From: Bacteroidaceae bacterium
Lineage (GTDB): Bacteria; Bacteroidota; Bacteroidia; Bacteroidales; Bacteroidaceae
DNA: 64,000 nt
Direction of reading: 5' to 3'
Assembly: GCA_017617805.1 (NCBI GenBank)
Contig: JAFZVN010000002.1
Span: 1-64,000, forward strand
Shown: piece after piece, positions 1 to 8,580 of the stretch
Numbering within the stretch: the first letter of the stretch is position 1
Layout of the letters: every line of letters begins with the position of its first letter
Translations under genes and position numbers: made by a program
The notes under the pieces: generated by a model
What the model saw: only the letters and a program-made list of their open reading frames with translations
Told to the model about the DNA's origin: nothing
The model's database searches: none

Positions 1-479
1 CTTCACCAATGCAGATTCCTGTGTTGAAGAAGATAGTGGTGAACCAGGGTCTTGGTATGGCAACCGCCGACAAGAAGGTGATTGAAGTTGCCATGAACGA
101 GATTGCCCAGATCACGGGCCAGAAGCCAGTTGCAACGAAGTCAAAGAAGGATATTTCTAACTTCCGTCTCCGTAAGCAGATGCCTATCGGTGTGATGGTA
201 ACACTCCGTCGTGAGCGTATGTATGAGTTCCTTGAGAAGCTGATTCGTGTGTCACTTCCTCGTATCCGTGACTTCAAGGGTATCGAATCCAAGTTCGATG
301 GTCGTGGTAACTACACACTGGGTATCACAGAGCAGATCATCTTCCCTGAGATCAACATCGACCAGGTTGATAAGATCACAGGTATGAACATCACTTTCGT
401 GACTTCTGCTAAGACTGACGAAGAGGGTTATGCACTCCTCAAGGCTTTCGGTCTTCCATTTAAGGACGCTAAAAAGTAA
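1..479 (+). CDS. rplE: Ribosomal protein uL5 (5' end outside window)
   Basis: Large-subunit protein L5, which binds 5S rRNA and the central protuberance of the 50S subunit. The reading frame is open to the window edge (codons from base 3), and the residues before the internal Met at base 9 (Ser-Pro) match the usual Bacteroidetes context, so about 25-30 N-terminal residues lie outside the window. The visible 156-plus residues include the conserved [20 protein letters not shown] and the GNYTLGI/FPEI stretches. It is followed 8 bases later by rpsN, the normal spc-operon order. The identity is certain; only the start is missing. Confidence 0.97.
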   Translation, partial: SPMQIPVLKKIVVNQGLGMATADKKVIEVAMNEIAQITGQKPVATKSKKDISNFRLRKQMPIGVMVTLRRERMYEFLEKLIRVSLPRIRDFKGIESKFDGRGNYTLGITEQIIFPEINIDQVDKITGMNITFVTSAKTDEEGYALLKAFGLPFKDAKK

Positions 480-487
480 GATAAAAA

Positions 488-790
488 ATGGCAAAGGAAT
501 CAATGAAAGCACGCGAGGTAAAGCGTGCAAAGCTCGTAGCAAAGTATGCCGCTAAGCGTGCAGCTCTGAAGAAGGTCATTGCTACTGCTGAGGATCCAAT
601 GGACGCATACGAGGCAGCTCGTTCTCTCCAGGCAATCCCTGCAAACGCAAATCCAATCCGTCTTCACAACCGCTGCAAAATCACTGGACGTCCAAGAGGT
701 TTCATGCGTCAGTTTGGACTCTCTCGTATCCAGTTCCGCGAAATGGCATCTGCTGGTCTGATCCCAGGTGTGAAGAAAGCAAGCTGGTAA
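488..790 (+). CDS. rpsN: Ribosomal protein uS14, zinc-free type
   Basis: Small-subunit head protein S14, 100 residues. It is the longer form without a zinc ribbon: there is a single Cys in [11 protein letters not shown] and no CxxC pairs. The C-terminal [18 protein letters not shown] and the [11 protein letters not shown] ending are typical of the family. It starts at the ATG 8 bases after rplE. Unlike its neighbours it is followed by a long non-coding spacer (791-1004) before rpsH. Confidence 0.97.
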   Translation: MAKESMKAREVKRAKLVAKYAAKRAALKKVIATAEDPMDAYEAARSLQAIPANANPIRLHNRCKITGRPRGFMRQFGLSRIQFREMASAGLIPGVKKASW

Positions 791-1004
791 ATTGCGGTTA
801 CCGGTTAAGTGATTTAGTAAACAAAAATCTGATGGTTACCAGTTCGGGGGTAACCAAAAGATACTTTGCTTCTAAGAAACGGTGGAGGAAAGCAGTTCGC
901 AAGGGCTAAGCTCCTTCGCTGGTAAAGCTAAGTAAAGACAGTTTTAATAAGTTTAAATATTGTCGGGATTTCCCCAAACACTTCCCGATTAATTTAATTC
1001 AATT
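791..1004 (+). promoter_or_regulatory. Structured rpsN-rpsH spacer, candidate regulatory leader
   Basis: A 214-base gap inside an operon whose other gaps are mostly under 35 bases. GGTTACC at 834-840 can pair with GGTAACC at 849-855 (8-base loop). A second GGTTACC copy at 796-802 could compete for the same partner, and GGTAA 786-790 can pair with TTACC 798-802. Near rpsH, TCGGGA 963-968 pairs with TCCCGA 983-988. This suggests, by inference, an RNA element for ribosomal-protein feedback or processing. No Bacteroidetes promoter motif was recognised. Confidence 0.4.
832..909 (+). CDS. Possible 25-residue basic peptide ORF
   Basis: An ATG-to-TAA reading frame lying wholly in the rpsN-rpsH spacer. 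The peptide would have nine Lys/Arg among 25 residues (ends KKRWRKAVRKG), a composition like ribosomal proteins. There is no Shine-Dalgarno, but most genes here lack one. It overlaps the hairpin at 834-855, so it may be a leader peptide, a small ribosome-associated peptide or chance. No family is recognised. Confidence 0.2.
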   Translation: MVTSSGVTKRYFASKKRWRKAVRKG

Positions 1005-1400
1005 ATGACAGATCCAATAGCTGATTATCTCACGAGACTGAGAAATGCAATCATGGCAAAGCATAAGATTGTAGAAGTTCCAGCCTCTAACCTGAAGAAG
1101 GAAATCACGAAGATTCTCTTCGACAAAGGTTACATTTTGAACTACAAGTTCATCGAAGAGGGACCTCAGGGCAGCATCAAAATTGCGCTCAAGTATGACC
1201 CTCAAACAAAAGTAAGCGCTATTCAGTGCTTGAAGCGTGTTTCTCGTCCAGGTCTTCGTAAGTACACTGGTTACAAGGACATGCCACGTGTAATTAATGG
1301 ATTGGGTATAGCCGTTGTATCCACATCTAAAGGTGTTATGACAGACAAGGAAGCTTCAGAGCTCAAAGTGGGCGGTGAAGTTCTTTGCTATGTTTATTAA
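1005..1400 (+). CDS. rpsH: Ribosomal protein uS8
   Basis: Small-subunit protein S8, 131 residues, a primary binder of 16S rRNA helix 21. The N-terminal MTDPIADYLTRLRNA and the C-terminal GLGIAVVSTSKGVMTDKEA followed by GGEVLCYVY are diagnostic. In E. coli S8 is the translational repressor of the spc operon; here the structured spacer just upstream makes a similar role plausible but unproven. It is followed 16 bases later by rplF. Confidence 0.97.
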   Translation: MTDPIADYLTRLRNAIMAKHKIVEVPASNLKKEITKILFDKGYILNYKFIEEGPQGSIKIALKYDPQTKVSAIQCLKRVSRPGLRKYTGYKDMPRVINGLGIAVVSTSKGVMTDKEASELKVGGEVLCYVY

Positions 1401-1402
1401 TT

Positions 1403-1409
1403 AAGGAGG
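1403..1409 (+). promoter_or_regulatory. Canonical Shine-Dalgarno sequence for rplF
   Basis: AAGGAGG is followed by 7 bases and then the rplF ATG at 1417. It is a near-perfect anti-SD complement at ideal spacing. The other genes of this operon are preceded by A/T-rich sequence without such a motif, in line with the known weak use of Shine-Dalgarno sequences in Bacteroidetes, so this one stands out. Confidence 0.8.
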
Positions 1410-1416
1410 ATATATA

Positions 1417-1986
1417 ATGTCTAGAATTGGTAAATTACCTATTATTATTCCTGCAGGAGTGACTATTACTCATAAGGATGACATTGTAACTGTAAAAGGT
1501 CCTAAAGGCGAACTCAGCCAGTATGTAAACCCTGCAATCAAGGTTACTATTGAGGACGGCAAGTTGACAATGGAGGAGAATGAAGAACTGATGCAGGATA
1601 ATACAAAGCAGCGCCATGCATTCCACGGATTGTATCGCTCACTTGTGAACAATATGGTTGTCGGTGTATCTGAAGGCTACAAGAAGACGCTTCAGATTGT
1701 CGGCGTTGGTTATCGTGTTTCAAACCAGGGCAATGTTCTTGAGTTCGCACTTGGCTACTCTCACGCGATTATTTTCGAACTTCCTAAGGAAATCAAGGTC
1801 GAGACTAAGTCTGAGAGAAATCAGGATCCTCTTATCATGCTCGAGTCTTGTGACAAGCAGTTGCTTGGACTCGTTTGTGCTAAGATCCGTTCTTTCCGCA
1901 AGCCTGAGCCATACAAGGGCAAGGGTATTCGCTTCCAAGGCGAGGTGATCAGAAGAAAGTCTGGTAAGTCTGCAAGTGCTAAATAA
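1417..1986 (+). CDS. rplF: Ribosomal protein uL6
   Basis: Large-subunit protein L6, 189 residues, located near the factor-binding stalk base. It has the two-lobed L6 pattern: an N-terminal [15 protein letters not shown] and a C-terminal [18 protein letters not shown] loop that contacts 23S rRNA. The start is fixed by the strong ribosome-binding site at 1403-1409. The next gene, rplR, begins 17 bases downstream. Confidence 0.97.
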   Translation: MSRIGKLPIIIPAGVTITHKDDIVTVKGPKGELSQYVNPAIKVTIEDGKLTMEENEELMQDNTKQRHAFHGLYRSLVNNMVVGVSEGYKKTLQIVGVGYRVSNQGNVLEFALGYSHAIIFELPKEIKVETKSERNQDPLIMLESCDKQLLGLVCAKIRSFRKPEPYKGKGIRFQGEVIRRKSGKSASAK

Positions 1987-2003
1987 TTAAAATTGACAAG
2001 AGT

Positions 2004-2345
2004 ATGATTACAAAGATTGAAAGACGTATCAAAATTAAATATAGAGTACGCAATAAGATTTCTGGTACTGCTGAGCGCCCTCGCATGAGTGTGTTCAGAA
2101 GCAATAAGCAGATTTACGTACAGGTGATTGATGATGATGCTCAGAAGACACTCGTTGCCGCATCATCCCTTGGTCTTGAGAAGATGAACAAGTCAGAACA
2201 GGCTGAGAAGGTTGGCGAAATGGTTGCAAAGAAGGCGCTTGAGGCTGGAATTACAGCTGTGGTGTTCGACCGTAATGGTTACCTGTATCATGGTAGAGTT
2301 AAGAAGGTGGCTGATGCTGCCCGTAATGCAGGACTTAAATTTTAA
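2004..2345 (+). CDS. rplR: Ribosomal protein uL18
   Basis: 5S-rRNA-binding protein L18, 113 residues. The basic N-terminus, the [20 protein letters not shown] strand and the C-terminal [15 protein letters not shown] and [11 protein letters not shown] are typical. It starts at the ATG 17 bases after rplF and ends 8 bases before rpsE. Confidence 0.97.
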   Translation: MITKIERRIKIKYRVRNKISGTAERPRMSVFRSNKQIYVQVIDDDAQKTLVAASSLGLEKMNKSEQAEKVGEMVAKKALEAGITAVVFDRNGYLYHGRVKKVADAARNAGLKF

Positions 2346-2353
2346 ATACGATT

Positions 2354-2863
2354 ATGGTAAATAGAGTTAAAGTACAAAACGATGCTGAGCTGAAAGACCG
2401 CTTGGTTGCTATTAATCGTGTTACTAAGGTTACTAAGGGTGGTCGTACATTCACATTCGCAGCCATCGTTGTTGTAGGTGATGGTAACGGCGTGATTGGC
2501 TATGGTCTTGGTAAGGCTGGTGAAGTGACTGCAGCTATTGCTAAGGGCGTAGAGGCTGCTAAGAAAAATCTGGTGAAGGTTCCTGTGCTGAAAGGTTCTG
2601 TTCCTCATGAGGCATTTGCAAAGTATGGTGGCGCTCGTGTGCTCATCATGCCAGCTTCTGAAGGTACAGGAGTGGTTGCAGGTGGTGCTATGCGTGCCGT
2701 GTTTGAGAGTGTTGGTATTACTGACGTCCTCGCGAAGTCTAAGGGTTCTTCCAACCCTCACAACCTTGTGAAGGCTACAATTGAGGCTCTTGCTAACATG
2801 CGCGATGCAAAGACCGTTGCACAGAACCGTGGTGTTAATTTGACAAAAGTATTCAAAGGATAA
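2354..2863 (+). CDS. rpsE: Ribosomal protein uS5
   Basis: Small-subunit protein S5, 169 residues, part of the mRNA entry channel and of translational fidelity control. It shows the double-stranded-RNA-binding-like domain ([17 protein letters not shown]) followed by the S5 C-terminal domain with [15 protein letters not shown] and [16 protein letters not shown]. Gene order and length are standard. It is followed 12 bases later by rpmD. Confidence 0.97.
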   Translation: MVNRVKVQNDAELKDRLVAINRVTKVTKGGRTFTFAAIVVVGDGNGVIGYGLGKAGEVTAAIAKGVEAAKKNLVKVPVLKGSVPHEAFAKYGGARVLIMPASEGTGVVAGGAMRAVFESVGITDVLAKSKGSSNPHNLVKATIEALANMRDAKTVAQNRGVNLTKVFKG

Positions 2864-2875
2864 AGAGAAGAAATC

Positions 2876-3052
2876 ATGGCAACAATCAAAATTAAGCAGG
2901 TAAAGGGTCAGGCTGGTCGTCCTATCGATCAGAAGAGCACGCTCGAATCTCTTGGCCTCGGAAAGATTAACAGGGTCGTTGAGCGTGAGGATTCTCCATC
3001 TTTGCGTGGTATGATTCGCAAGGTTGCTCACCTTGTTGAGGTTATTGACTAA
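2876..3052 (+). CDS. rpmD: Ribosomal protein uL30
   Basis: Small large-subunit protein L30, 58 residues (ATG at 2876, TAA at 3050-3052). Translation gives MATIKIKQVKG at the start, LESLGLGKINR in the middle and an ending in VAHLVEVID, matching the one-domain bacterial L30. It sits between rpsE and rplO as usual. It was found by direct translation, being a very short gene. Confidence 0.95.
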   Translation: MATIKIKQVKGQAGRPIDQKSTLESLGLGKINRVVEREDSPSLRGMIRKVAHLVEVID

Positions 3053-3080
3053 CGTATTAACACATTAAAATTAGATTAAA

Positions 3081-3527
3081 ATGGAATTATATAATTTGCA
3101 ACCCGCTGCTGGCGCAACCCATAATAGCAAGCGTGTAGGTCGTGGCTACGGCTCAGGTAAAGGCCGCACTTCTACTCGTGGTCATAAGGGTGCCAAGGCA
3201 CGTTCCGGTTATAAGAAGAAGATTGGTTTTGAGGGTGGTCAGATGCCACTCCAGCGCCGTGTGCCAAAGTTCGGATTCAAGAACATCAACCATGTTGAGT
3301 ACAAGGCTGTGAATCTTGATCTGATTCAGAAACTCGCAGAGGAAAAGAATCTTGCTAAGATCGGCATTGAAGAGCTGATTGCAGCAGGTTGGGTGAACAA
3401 GAACCAGCTTGTCAAGGTGCTTGGTCGCGGTGAACTCACTGCTAAGGTTGATGTTGAAGCTCATGCTTTCTCTGCTTCAGCTGAGGCTGCAATCAAAGAA
3501 AAGGGTGGAAACGTTGTAAAACTCTAA
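3081..3527 (+). CDS. rplO: Ribosomal protein uL15
   Basis: Large-subunit protein L15, 148 residues. It has the glycine- and basic-rich N-terminal extension that threads into 23S rRNA (GRGYGSGKGRTSTRGHKGAK), the GFEGGQMPLQRRVPKFGF motif, and a C-terminal globular part. It is preceded by rpmD and followed 4 bases later by secY, the usual coupling of L15 to the translocon gene. Confidence 0.97.
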   Translation: MELYNLQPAAGATHNSKRVGRGYGSGKGRTSTRGHKGAKARSGYKKKIGFEGGQMPLQRRVPKFGFKNINHVEYKAVNLDLIQKLAEEKNLAKIGIEELIAAGWVNKNQLVKVLGRGELTAKVDVEAHAFSASAEAAIKEKGGNVVKL

Positions 3528-3531
3528 ACTA

Positions 3532-4884
3532 ATGGGCAAAGTAATTGATAAACTTCAGAATATCAAGCTTGTTAAGACTTTGACTAACATCTGGCGTATT
3601 GAGGATCTGCGTTCGCGTATCCTCATCACGCTGTTGTTTGTCGCTATCTACCGCTTCGGATCTTATGTGGTGCTTCCTGGCATTGATACAGAGGCACTCC
3701 AGGGACTCCGTACTCAGACAGAAGGCGGTCTGATGTCACTTCTTGATATGTTCTCTGGTGGTGCCTTCTCTAAAGCTTCAATCTTTGCGCTTGGAATCAT
3801 GCCTTACATCTCTGCATCCATCGTGATGCAGCTGCTTGGCATTGCTGTTCCATACTTCCAGAAGATGCAGCGTGAAGGAGAAAGCGGACGCCGTAAAATG
3901 AGTCAGTACACTCGTTATTTGACTGTGCCTATCCTTGTATTCCAAGGTATTTTCTATCTGATCAACCTGAAGACCACAACCGGCGGAGCATCGCTCTATT
4001 CCTCTTTGGATTGGAACATGTTTATCCTCTATGCAACAATCATTCTTGCTGCGGGTAGTATGTTCGTGCTCTGGTTGGGTGAGCGTATCACTGATAAGGG
4101 TATCGGTAATGGTGTATCCATCATCATTATGATTGGTATCATCGCACGTTTCCCAGATGCAGTGATGCAAGAACTCAAATCCCGTTTTGCGGATGGTCAA
4201 GGTGGTCTTGTGATGTTCCTTGTTGAGATTGTATTGTTCCTCGCAGTCATTGCTGCGGCAATCCTTCTTGTGCAGGGTGTACGTCAGGTTCCAGTCAATT
4301 ATGCGAAGAAGATTGCTGGTGCACGTCAGATTGGCGGCGCACGTCAGTATATCCCTCTGAAGCCATACGCTGCCAATGTGATGCCTATCATCTTTGCGCA
4401 GGCCATCATGTTCATTCCTGTAACATTGGCACAGCTTTCTGGTAGTAAGTTGAATCCAGTAGTGATGCAGTTGATCGATAATGAGAGCTTTATCTACAAT
4501 CTGATTTTTGCTGTTCTGATCATTGTGTTCACTTACCTCTATACAGCTATTACCATTAATCCTGTGCAGATGGCAGAAGACATGAAACGCAACAATGGCT
4601 TCATCCCAGGCATCAAGCCAGGTAAAGATACCGCTGATTATATCGATAAGATTATGTCGCGTATCACATTCCCAGGCTCGTTGTTCTTGGCACTCATTGC
4701 CATCCTTCCCGCTTTTGCAGGACTCTTTGGTGTACAGAGAGAGTTTGCCGCATTCTTTGGCGGTACTTCGCTCCTGATTCTCGTTGGTGTTGTGCTTGAC
4801 ACACTGATGCAAATCGAGTCACACCTGATGATGCGTCATTATGACGGACTGTTAGATACGGGTCGTGTTCGTGGCGAACACTAA
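3532..4884 (+). CDS. secY: Protein translocase channel subunit SecY
   Basis: Central pore subunit of the SecYEG translocon in the inner membrane, 450 residues with about ten predicted membrane helices. Visible hallmarks are SGGAFSKASIFALGIMPYIS in the plug/TM2 region, GERITDKGIGNGVSIIIMIG, and the cytoplasmic loop GARQIGGARQYIPLK. The length fits other Bacteroidetes SecY proteins. It exports the many signal-peptide proteins encoded later in this window. It begins 4 bases after rplO and is followed by map, as in many Bacteroidetes. Confidence 0.97.
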   Translation: MGKVIDKLQNIKLVKTLTNIWRIEDLRSRILITLLFVAIYRFGSYVVLPGIDTEALQGLRTQTEGGLMSLLDMFSGGAFSKASIFALGIMPYISASIVMQLLGIAVPYFQKMQREGESGRRKMSQYTRYLTVPILVFQGIFYLINLKTTTGGASLYSSLDWNMFILYATIILAAGSMFVLWLGERITDKGIGNGVSIIIMIGIIARFPDAVMQELKSRFADGQGGLVMFLVEIVLFLAVIAAAILLVQGVRQVPVNYAKKIAGARQIGGARQYIPLKPYAANVMPIIFAQAIMFIPVTLAQLSGSKLNPVVMQLIDNESFIYNLIFAVLIIVFTYLYTAITINPVQMAEDMKRNNGFIPGIKPGKDTADYIDKIMSRITFPGSLFLALIAILPAFAGLFGVQREFAAFFGGTSLLILVGVVLDTLMQIESHLMMRHYDGLLDTGRVRGEH

Positions 4885-4899
4885 GCATGCTTCTATAAG

Positions 4900-5697
4900 A
4901 TGGTATATCTTAAAACTGACGAAGAGGTCGAACTTCTCAGGGAGGCAAATTTACTAGTTGGGCGGACATTGGCGGAATTGGCGAAAGTGATTGAGCCAGG
5001 TGTCACGACGAAACAGCTGAACGAAATAGCTGACACGTTCATCCGTGATCACGGAGCGATACCCACCTTCTTTGGATTCCCCAATCCATATGGAGGACCA
5101 TTTCCTGCCAGTATCTGCACATCAGTTAACCACCAGGTGGTTCACGGCATACCCAATGAAACGCCGTTGAAAGATGGTGACATCGTGTCCATCGACTGTG
5201 GCACACAACTGAATGGATATTGTGGCGATTCCTGTTATACGTTTGCTGTTGGCAGTGTCCCAGAAGAAGTCCGGAAGTTGTTGACGACAACCAAAGAAGC
5301 GCTATACAAAGGTATTGAACAGGCAGTTGTCGGTCATCGGTTGGGAGACATATCATACGCGGTTCAGTCCCATTGTGAGGCTCAAGGCTATGGAGTAGTT
5401 CGAGAGTTTGTGGGACATGGCATCGGGAAAAAAATGCACGAAGATCCTCAAGTGCCGAACTATGGCAAAAGAGGAAATGGCATGTTGCTGAAGAATGGTC
5501 TTTGTATTGCCATTGAGCCGATGATTGCGATGGGAACAAAGGACATCTATATGCAAGAAGACCGGTGGGGTATCGTCACAAGGGATAAGAAGCCCGCAGC
5601 GCATTATGAACATTCTGTTTGTGTTCGTAAAGGAAAGGCCGACATCCTCTCGTCGTTTGAAGAAATTGAAAAAGTATTAAGAGATAAATCTTTATAA
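4900..5697 (+). CDS. map: Methionine aminopeptidase type I
   Basis: Cytosolic metalloprotease (M24 family) that removes the initiator methionine, 265 residues. The substrate-binding His lies in TSVNHQVVHGIP. Metal ligands are the Asp residues in SIDCGTQLNGYCGDSCYTF, the His in GHGIGKKMHEDP, the Glu in AIEPMI and the Glu in HYEHSV. It has no N-terminal zinc-finger extension, so it is the simple type Ia form. It lies between secY and infA, three bases before the latter. Confidence 0.95.
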   Translation: MVYLKTDEEVELLREANLLVGRTLAELAKVIEPGVTTKQLNEIADTFIRDHGAIPTFFGFPNPYGGPFPASICTSVNHQVVHGIPNETPLKDGDIVSIDCGTQLNGYCGDSCYTFAVGSVPEEVRKLLTTTKEALYKGIEQAVVGHRLGDISYAVQSHCEAQGYGVVREFVGHGIGKKMHEDPQVPNYGKRGNGMLLKNGLCIAIEPMIAMGTKDIYMQEDRWGIVTRDKKPAAHYEHSVCVRKGKADILSSFEEIEKVLRDKSL

Positions 5698-5700
5698 AGT

Positions 5701-5919
5701 ATGGCTAAACAGTCTGCTATCGAACAAGATGGAACTATCGTTGAGGCATTGTCCAACGCAATGTTTCGGGTAGAATTGGAAAATGGTCATGAGATTATCG
5801 CTCATATCTCTGGCAAGATGAGAATGCACTACATTAAGATTCTTCCAGGTGATAAGATTCGAGTAGAAATGTCTCCATATGATCTTTCTAAAGGTCGAAT
5901 AGTATTCAGATATAAATAA
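5701..5919 (+). CDS. infA: Translation initiation factor IF-1
   Basis: Small OB-fold protein, 72 residues, that binds the 30S A site during initiation. It carries the conserved [20 protein letters not shown] strand pair and the [19 protein letters not shown] core, with the ending [15 protein letters not shown]. It starts 3 bases after map, probably with translational coupling, and is followed by rpmJ after 9 bases. Confidence 0.97.
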   Translation: MAKQSAIEQDGTIVEALSNAMFRVELENGHEIIAHISGKMRMHYIKILPGDKIRVEMSPYDLSKGRIVFRYK

Positions 5920-5928
5920 AATCACAAT

Positions 5929-6045
5929 ATGAAAACAAGAGCATCATTGAAGAAGCGTACACCTGAGTGCGTAATCGTAAGACGTAAAGGTCGTCTGTTT
6001 GTTATTAACAAGAAGAATCCTAAGTACAAGATGCGTCAGGGATGA
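5929..6045 (+). CDS. rpmJ: Ribosomal protein bL36, zinc-free variant
   Basis: Smallest ribosomal protein, 38 residues (ATG 5929, TGA 6043-6045). It begins [14 protein letters not shown] and ends PKYKMRQG. Of the usual zinc ligands (Cys11, Cys14, Cys27, His32) only Cys14 remains, so it is the C-minus form, as is usual in Bacteroidales. It sits in the normal place between infA and rpsM. Confidence 0.95.
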   Translation: MKTRASLKKRTPECVIVRRKGRLFVINKKNPKYKMRQG

Positions 6046-6078
6046 TTCTTTGGTAAGAAATTGAAATAAAAGTAAGAT

Positions 6079-6459
6079 ATGGCAATAAGAATTGTAGGTG
6101 TAGACCTCCCACAAAACAAGAGAGGTGAAATTGCGCTCACATACATTTTTGGTATTGGACGCAGCAGCGCTGGCAAAATCCTCGATAAGGCTGGCGTAGA
6201 TAAAGACATTAAGGTAAAGGACTGGAACGATGAACAGGCCGGTAAGATTCGTGCGGTGATTGCTGCCGAGTACAAGGTGGAGGGTGACCTCCGTTCAGAG
6301 ATTCAGCTGAACATCAAGCGTCTGATGGATATCGGTTGTTATCGTGGCATCCGTCATCGTCTTGGCCTTCCCGTACGCGGTCAGAGCACAAAGAATAATG
6401 CTCGTACTCGCAAGGGTAAGAAGAAAACAGTTGCAAACAAGAAAAAGGCTACTAAATAA
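6079..6459 (+). CDS. rpsM: Ribosomal protein uS13
   Basis: Small-subunit head protein S13, 126 residues, forming intersubunit bridges and touching the P-site tRNA through its basic tail. Diagnostic segments are [20 protein letters not shown], the helix-two-turn-helix [17 protein letters not shown], and the C-terminal [20 protein letters not shown] with a Lys-rich end. It is followed 11 bases later by rpsK. Confidence 0.97.
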   Translation: MAIRIVGVDLPQNKRGEIALTYIFGIGRSSAGKILDKAGVDKDIKVKDWNDEQAGKIRAVIAAEYKVEGDLRSEIQLNIKRLMDIGCYRGIRHRLGLPVRGQSTKNNARTRKGKKKTVANKKKATK

Positions 6460-6470
6460 TCGTTAGAGAT

Positions 6471-6860
6471 ATGGCAAAGAAAACAACTACTGCGAAGAAG
6501 AGAAACGTCAAGGTTACCGCAGAGGGTCAGCTTCATGTACACTCTTCCTTCAATAACATCATTGTTACTTTGGCTAACAGTGAAGGTAATGTTATCTCTT
6601 GGTCTGCAGCCGGTAAGATGGGTTTCCGCGGCTCAAAGAAGAACACTCCTTACGCTGCTCAGATGGCGGCTCAGGATTGTGCTAAGGTGGCTTTCGACCT
6701 CGGTCTCCGCAAGGTGAAGGCTTACATCAAGGGTCCAGGCAATGGCCGTGAAGCTGCTGTGCGCGGTTGCCATGCCGCTGGAATTGAAGTGACAGAGATT
6801 ATCGACGTTACTCCACTTCCACACAACGGATGCCGTCCTCCAAAGAGAAGAAGAGTTTAA
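6471..6860 (+). CDS. rpsK: Ribosomal protein uS11
   Basis: Small-subunit platform protein S11, 129 residues. Signature segments are [19 protein letters not shown], the middle [19 protein letters not shown] (with the preceding Ala), and the C-terminal [18 protein letters not shown]. It is followed by an unusually long 101-base spacer before rpsD, while the other alpha-operon gaps are short. Confidence 0.97.
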   Translation: MAKKTTTAKKRNVKVTAEGQLHVHSSFNNIIVTLANSEGNVISWSAAGKMGFRGSKKNTPYAAQMAAQDCAKVAFDLGLRKVKAYIKGPGNGREAAVRGCHAAGIEVTEIIDVTPLPHNGCRPPKRRRV

Positions 6861-6871
6861 TCATTACAATT

Positions 6872-6946
6872 ATGTCATTTGCCAACGAGTTCGTTTTGTC
6901 GCATCTTTCCTTTCTGCGGCTGCTGCTGAGAACTGCATGGCATTAA
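6872..6946 (+). CDS. Possible 24-residue leader peptide in rpsK-rpsD spacer
   Basis: An ATG-to-TAA frame filling most of the 101-base gap between rpsK and rpsD. The peptide starts MSFANEFVLSHLS and is Leu-rich (LRLLLRTAWH at the end), with no family resemblance. It could be a leader peptide or remnant, or may simply reflect a chance open frame. The coincidence with a second tiny ORF in the only other long operon gap is the main reason to list it. Confidence 0.2.
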   Translation: MSFANEFVLSHLSFLRLLLRTAWH

Positions 6947-6961
6947 ACATTAAGAATAAAT

Positions 6962-7567
6962 ATGGCTAGATATATTGGACCAAAATCAAGAATCTCTCGT
7001 CGTTTTGGCGAGGCTATCTTTGGACCAGACAAGGTTTTGTCTAAAAAGAATTATGCTCCTGGTCAGCATGGCAACAACCGTCGTAAGAAGACTTCTGAGT
7101 ACGGTCTCATGCTTGCTGAGAAGCAGAAGGCTAAGTACACTTATGGTGTGCTCGAACGTCAGTTCCGCAACCTTTTCGAGAAGGCATCTAAGAAGTCTGG
7201 TGTGACAGGTGAGATCCTTCTTCAGCTTCTTGAGTCTCGTCTTGACAATGTGGTGTTCCGTCTTGGCATTGCGCCCACTCGTGCTGCAGCTCGCCAGCTC
7301 GTAAGCCACAAGCACATTGTTGTTGACGGTCAGGTTGTGAATATTCCTTCCTACACAGTTCAGCCTGGTCAGATTGTTGCTGTTCGTGAGAAAGCCAAGA
7401 GCCTTGAGGTGATTGACGCTGCCCTCGCTGGTTTCAACCACAGCAAGTACTCATGGATTGAATGGGACGAGAACGTGAAGGGTGGTAAGTTCCTCCACAT
7501 GCCTGAGCGTGCAGACATTCCTGAGAATATCAAGGAGCAGATGATTGTCGAGTTGTACTCTAAATAA
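6962..7567 (+). CDS. rpsD: Ribosomal protein uS4, zinc-free type
   Basis: Primary 16S rRNA binder S4, 201 residues. The N-terminal part has no Cys residues, so it is the zinc-free form ([31 protein letters not shown]). The S4 RNA-binding domain follows at about residues 90-150 ([40 protein letters not shown]). In E. coli S4 represses the alpha operon; the spacer just upstream is the place to look for such control here. rpoA follows after 14 bases. Confidence 0.97.
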   Translation: MARYIGPKSRISRRFGEAIFGPDKVLSKKNYAPGQHGNNRRKKTSEYGLMLAEKQKAKYTYGVLERQFRNLFEKASKKSGVTGEILLQLLESRLDNVVFRLGIAPTRAAARQLVSHKHIVVDGQVVNIPSYTVQPGQIVAVREKAKSLEVIDAALAGFNHSKYSWIEWDENVKGGKFLHMPERADIPENIKEQMIVELYSK

Positions 7568-7581
7568 TAAAATATAATCAA

Positions 7582-8574
7582 ATGGCGATATTAGCATTTC
7601 AAAAACCAGAAAAAGTAGTAATGTTGGAAGCCAACGACAAGTACGGAAAGTTCGAATTCCGTCCGTTGGAACCAGGTTATGGTATTACCATTGGTAATCC
7701 TCTCCGTCGCATTCTGCTTTCCTCTCTGGAAGGTTATGCCATCAACACAATCCGTATTGCGGGCGTGGAGCATGAGTTTTCAACCATTCCAGGTGTGAAG
7801 GAGGATGTAACCAACATTATCTTGAATCTGAAGCAAGTCAGATTCAAGCAAGTCGCTGATGGTTTTGAGTCTGAAAGGATTTCAATTTCCATCGAGAATT
7901 CAACCGAGTTTAAGGCTGGAGATATCAACAAGTACCTCAGTGGATTTGGAGTGTTAAACCCAGATTTGGTAATTTGTCATTTGGATCCTCAGGCAACCTT
8001 GGAGATGGAATTGAGTATTAACAAAGGTCGTGGATATGTTCCTGCTGACGAGAACCGCGAGTTCTGCAAGGAGATTAACGACATTGCCATCGACTCAATC
8101 TACACTCCTATCCGCAACGTCAAGTTCGCAGTCGAGAACTACCGTGTGGCTCAAAAGACCGACTATGAAAAGTTGGTGCTTGAGATTACCACCGATGGTT
8201 CCATCCATCCAAAGGACGCACTTCGTGAGGCGTCAAAGATTCTGATTTACCATCTCATGCTATTCTCCGACGAGAAGATTACGCTCGAGAACACTGATTT
8301 CGATGGTAACGAAGAGTTCGATGAGGAAGTATTGCGTATGCGTCAGTTGCTGAAGACCAAGCTTGTCGATATGGATCTCTCTGTTCGTGCCCTCAATTGC
8401 TTGAAGGCTGCGGATGTGGAGACTCTTGGCGACCTCGTACAATTCAACAAGACCGATCTGCTCAAGTTCCGCAACTTCGGTAAGAAGTCACTCACAGAGC
8501 TTGACGACTTGCTTGAGAGCTTGAACCTGTCGTTCGGAACAGATATTTCTAAGTATAAATTAGACAAAGACTAA
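7582..8574 (+). CDS. rpoA: RNA polymerase alpha subunit
   Basis: Alpha subunit of RNA polymerase, 330 residues. The N-terminal dimerisation domain (about 1-230) carries [20 protein letters not shown] and the C-terminal domain (about 250-315) carries [20 protein letters not shown] and the [21 protein letters not shown] helix-hairpin-helix that contacts UP elements and activators. An acidic linker sits between them. Co-transcription with rpsD and rplQ is the standard alpha-operon arrangement. Confidence 0.97.
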   Translation: MAILAFQKPEKVVMLEANDKYGKFEFRPLEPGYGITIGNPLRRILLSSLEGYAINTIRIAGVEHEFSTIPGVKEDVTNIILNLKQVRFKQVADGFESERISISIENSTEFKAGDINKYLSGFGVLNPDLVICHLDPQATLEMELSINKGRGYVPADENREFCKEINDIAIDSIYTPIRNVKFAVENYRVAQKTDYEKLVLEITTDGSIHPKDALREASKILIYHLMLFSDEKITLENTDFDGNEEFDEEVLRMRQLLKTKLVDMDLSVRALNCLKAADVETLGDLVQFNKTDLLKFRNFGKKSLTELDDLLESLNLSFGTDISKYKLDKD

Positions 8575-8580
8575 TCAAAA

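Noticed and set aside
2342..3031. 229-codon minus-strand ORF opposite rpsE and rpmD
   Set aside because: It is antisense to two certain ribosomal-protein genes, has no family features and looks like a codon-bias shadow.
3778..4812. 344-codon minus-strand ORF opposite secY
   Set aside because: His/Cys/Asn-rich composition without domains, fully antisense to secY; a shadow frame.
6043..6069. Possible readthrough of the rpmJ TGA into a short Lys/Phe-rich tail ending in TAA
   Set aside because: The 38-residue product ending in RQG already matches the family length, so the tail is most likely plain spacer.
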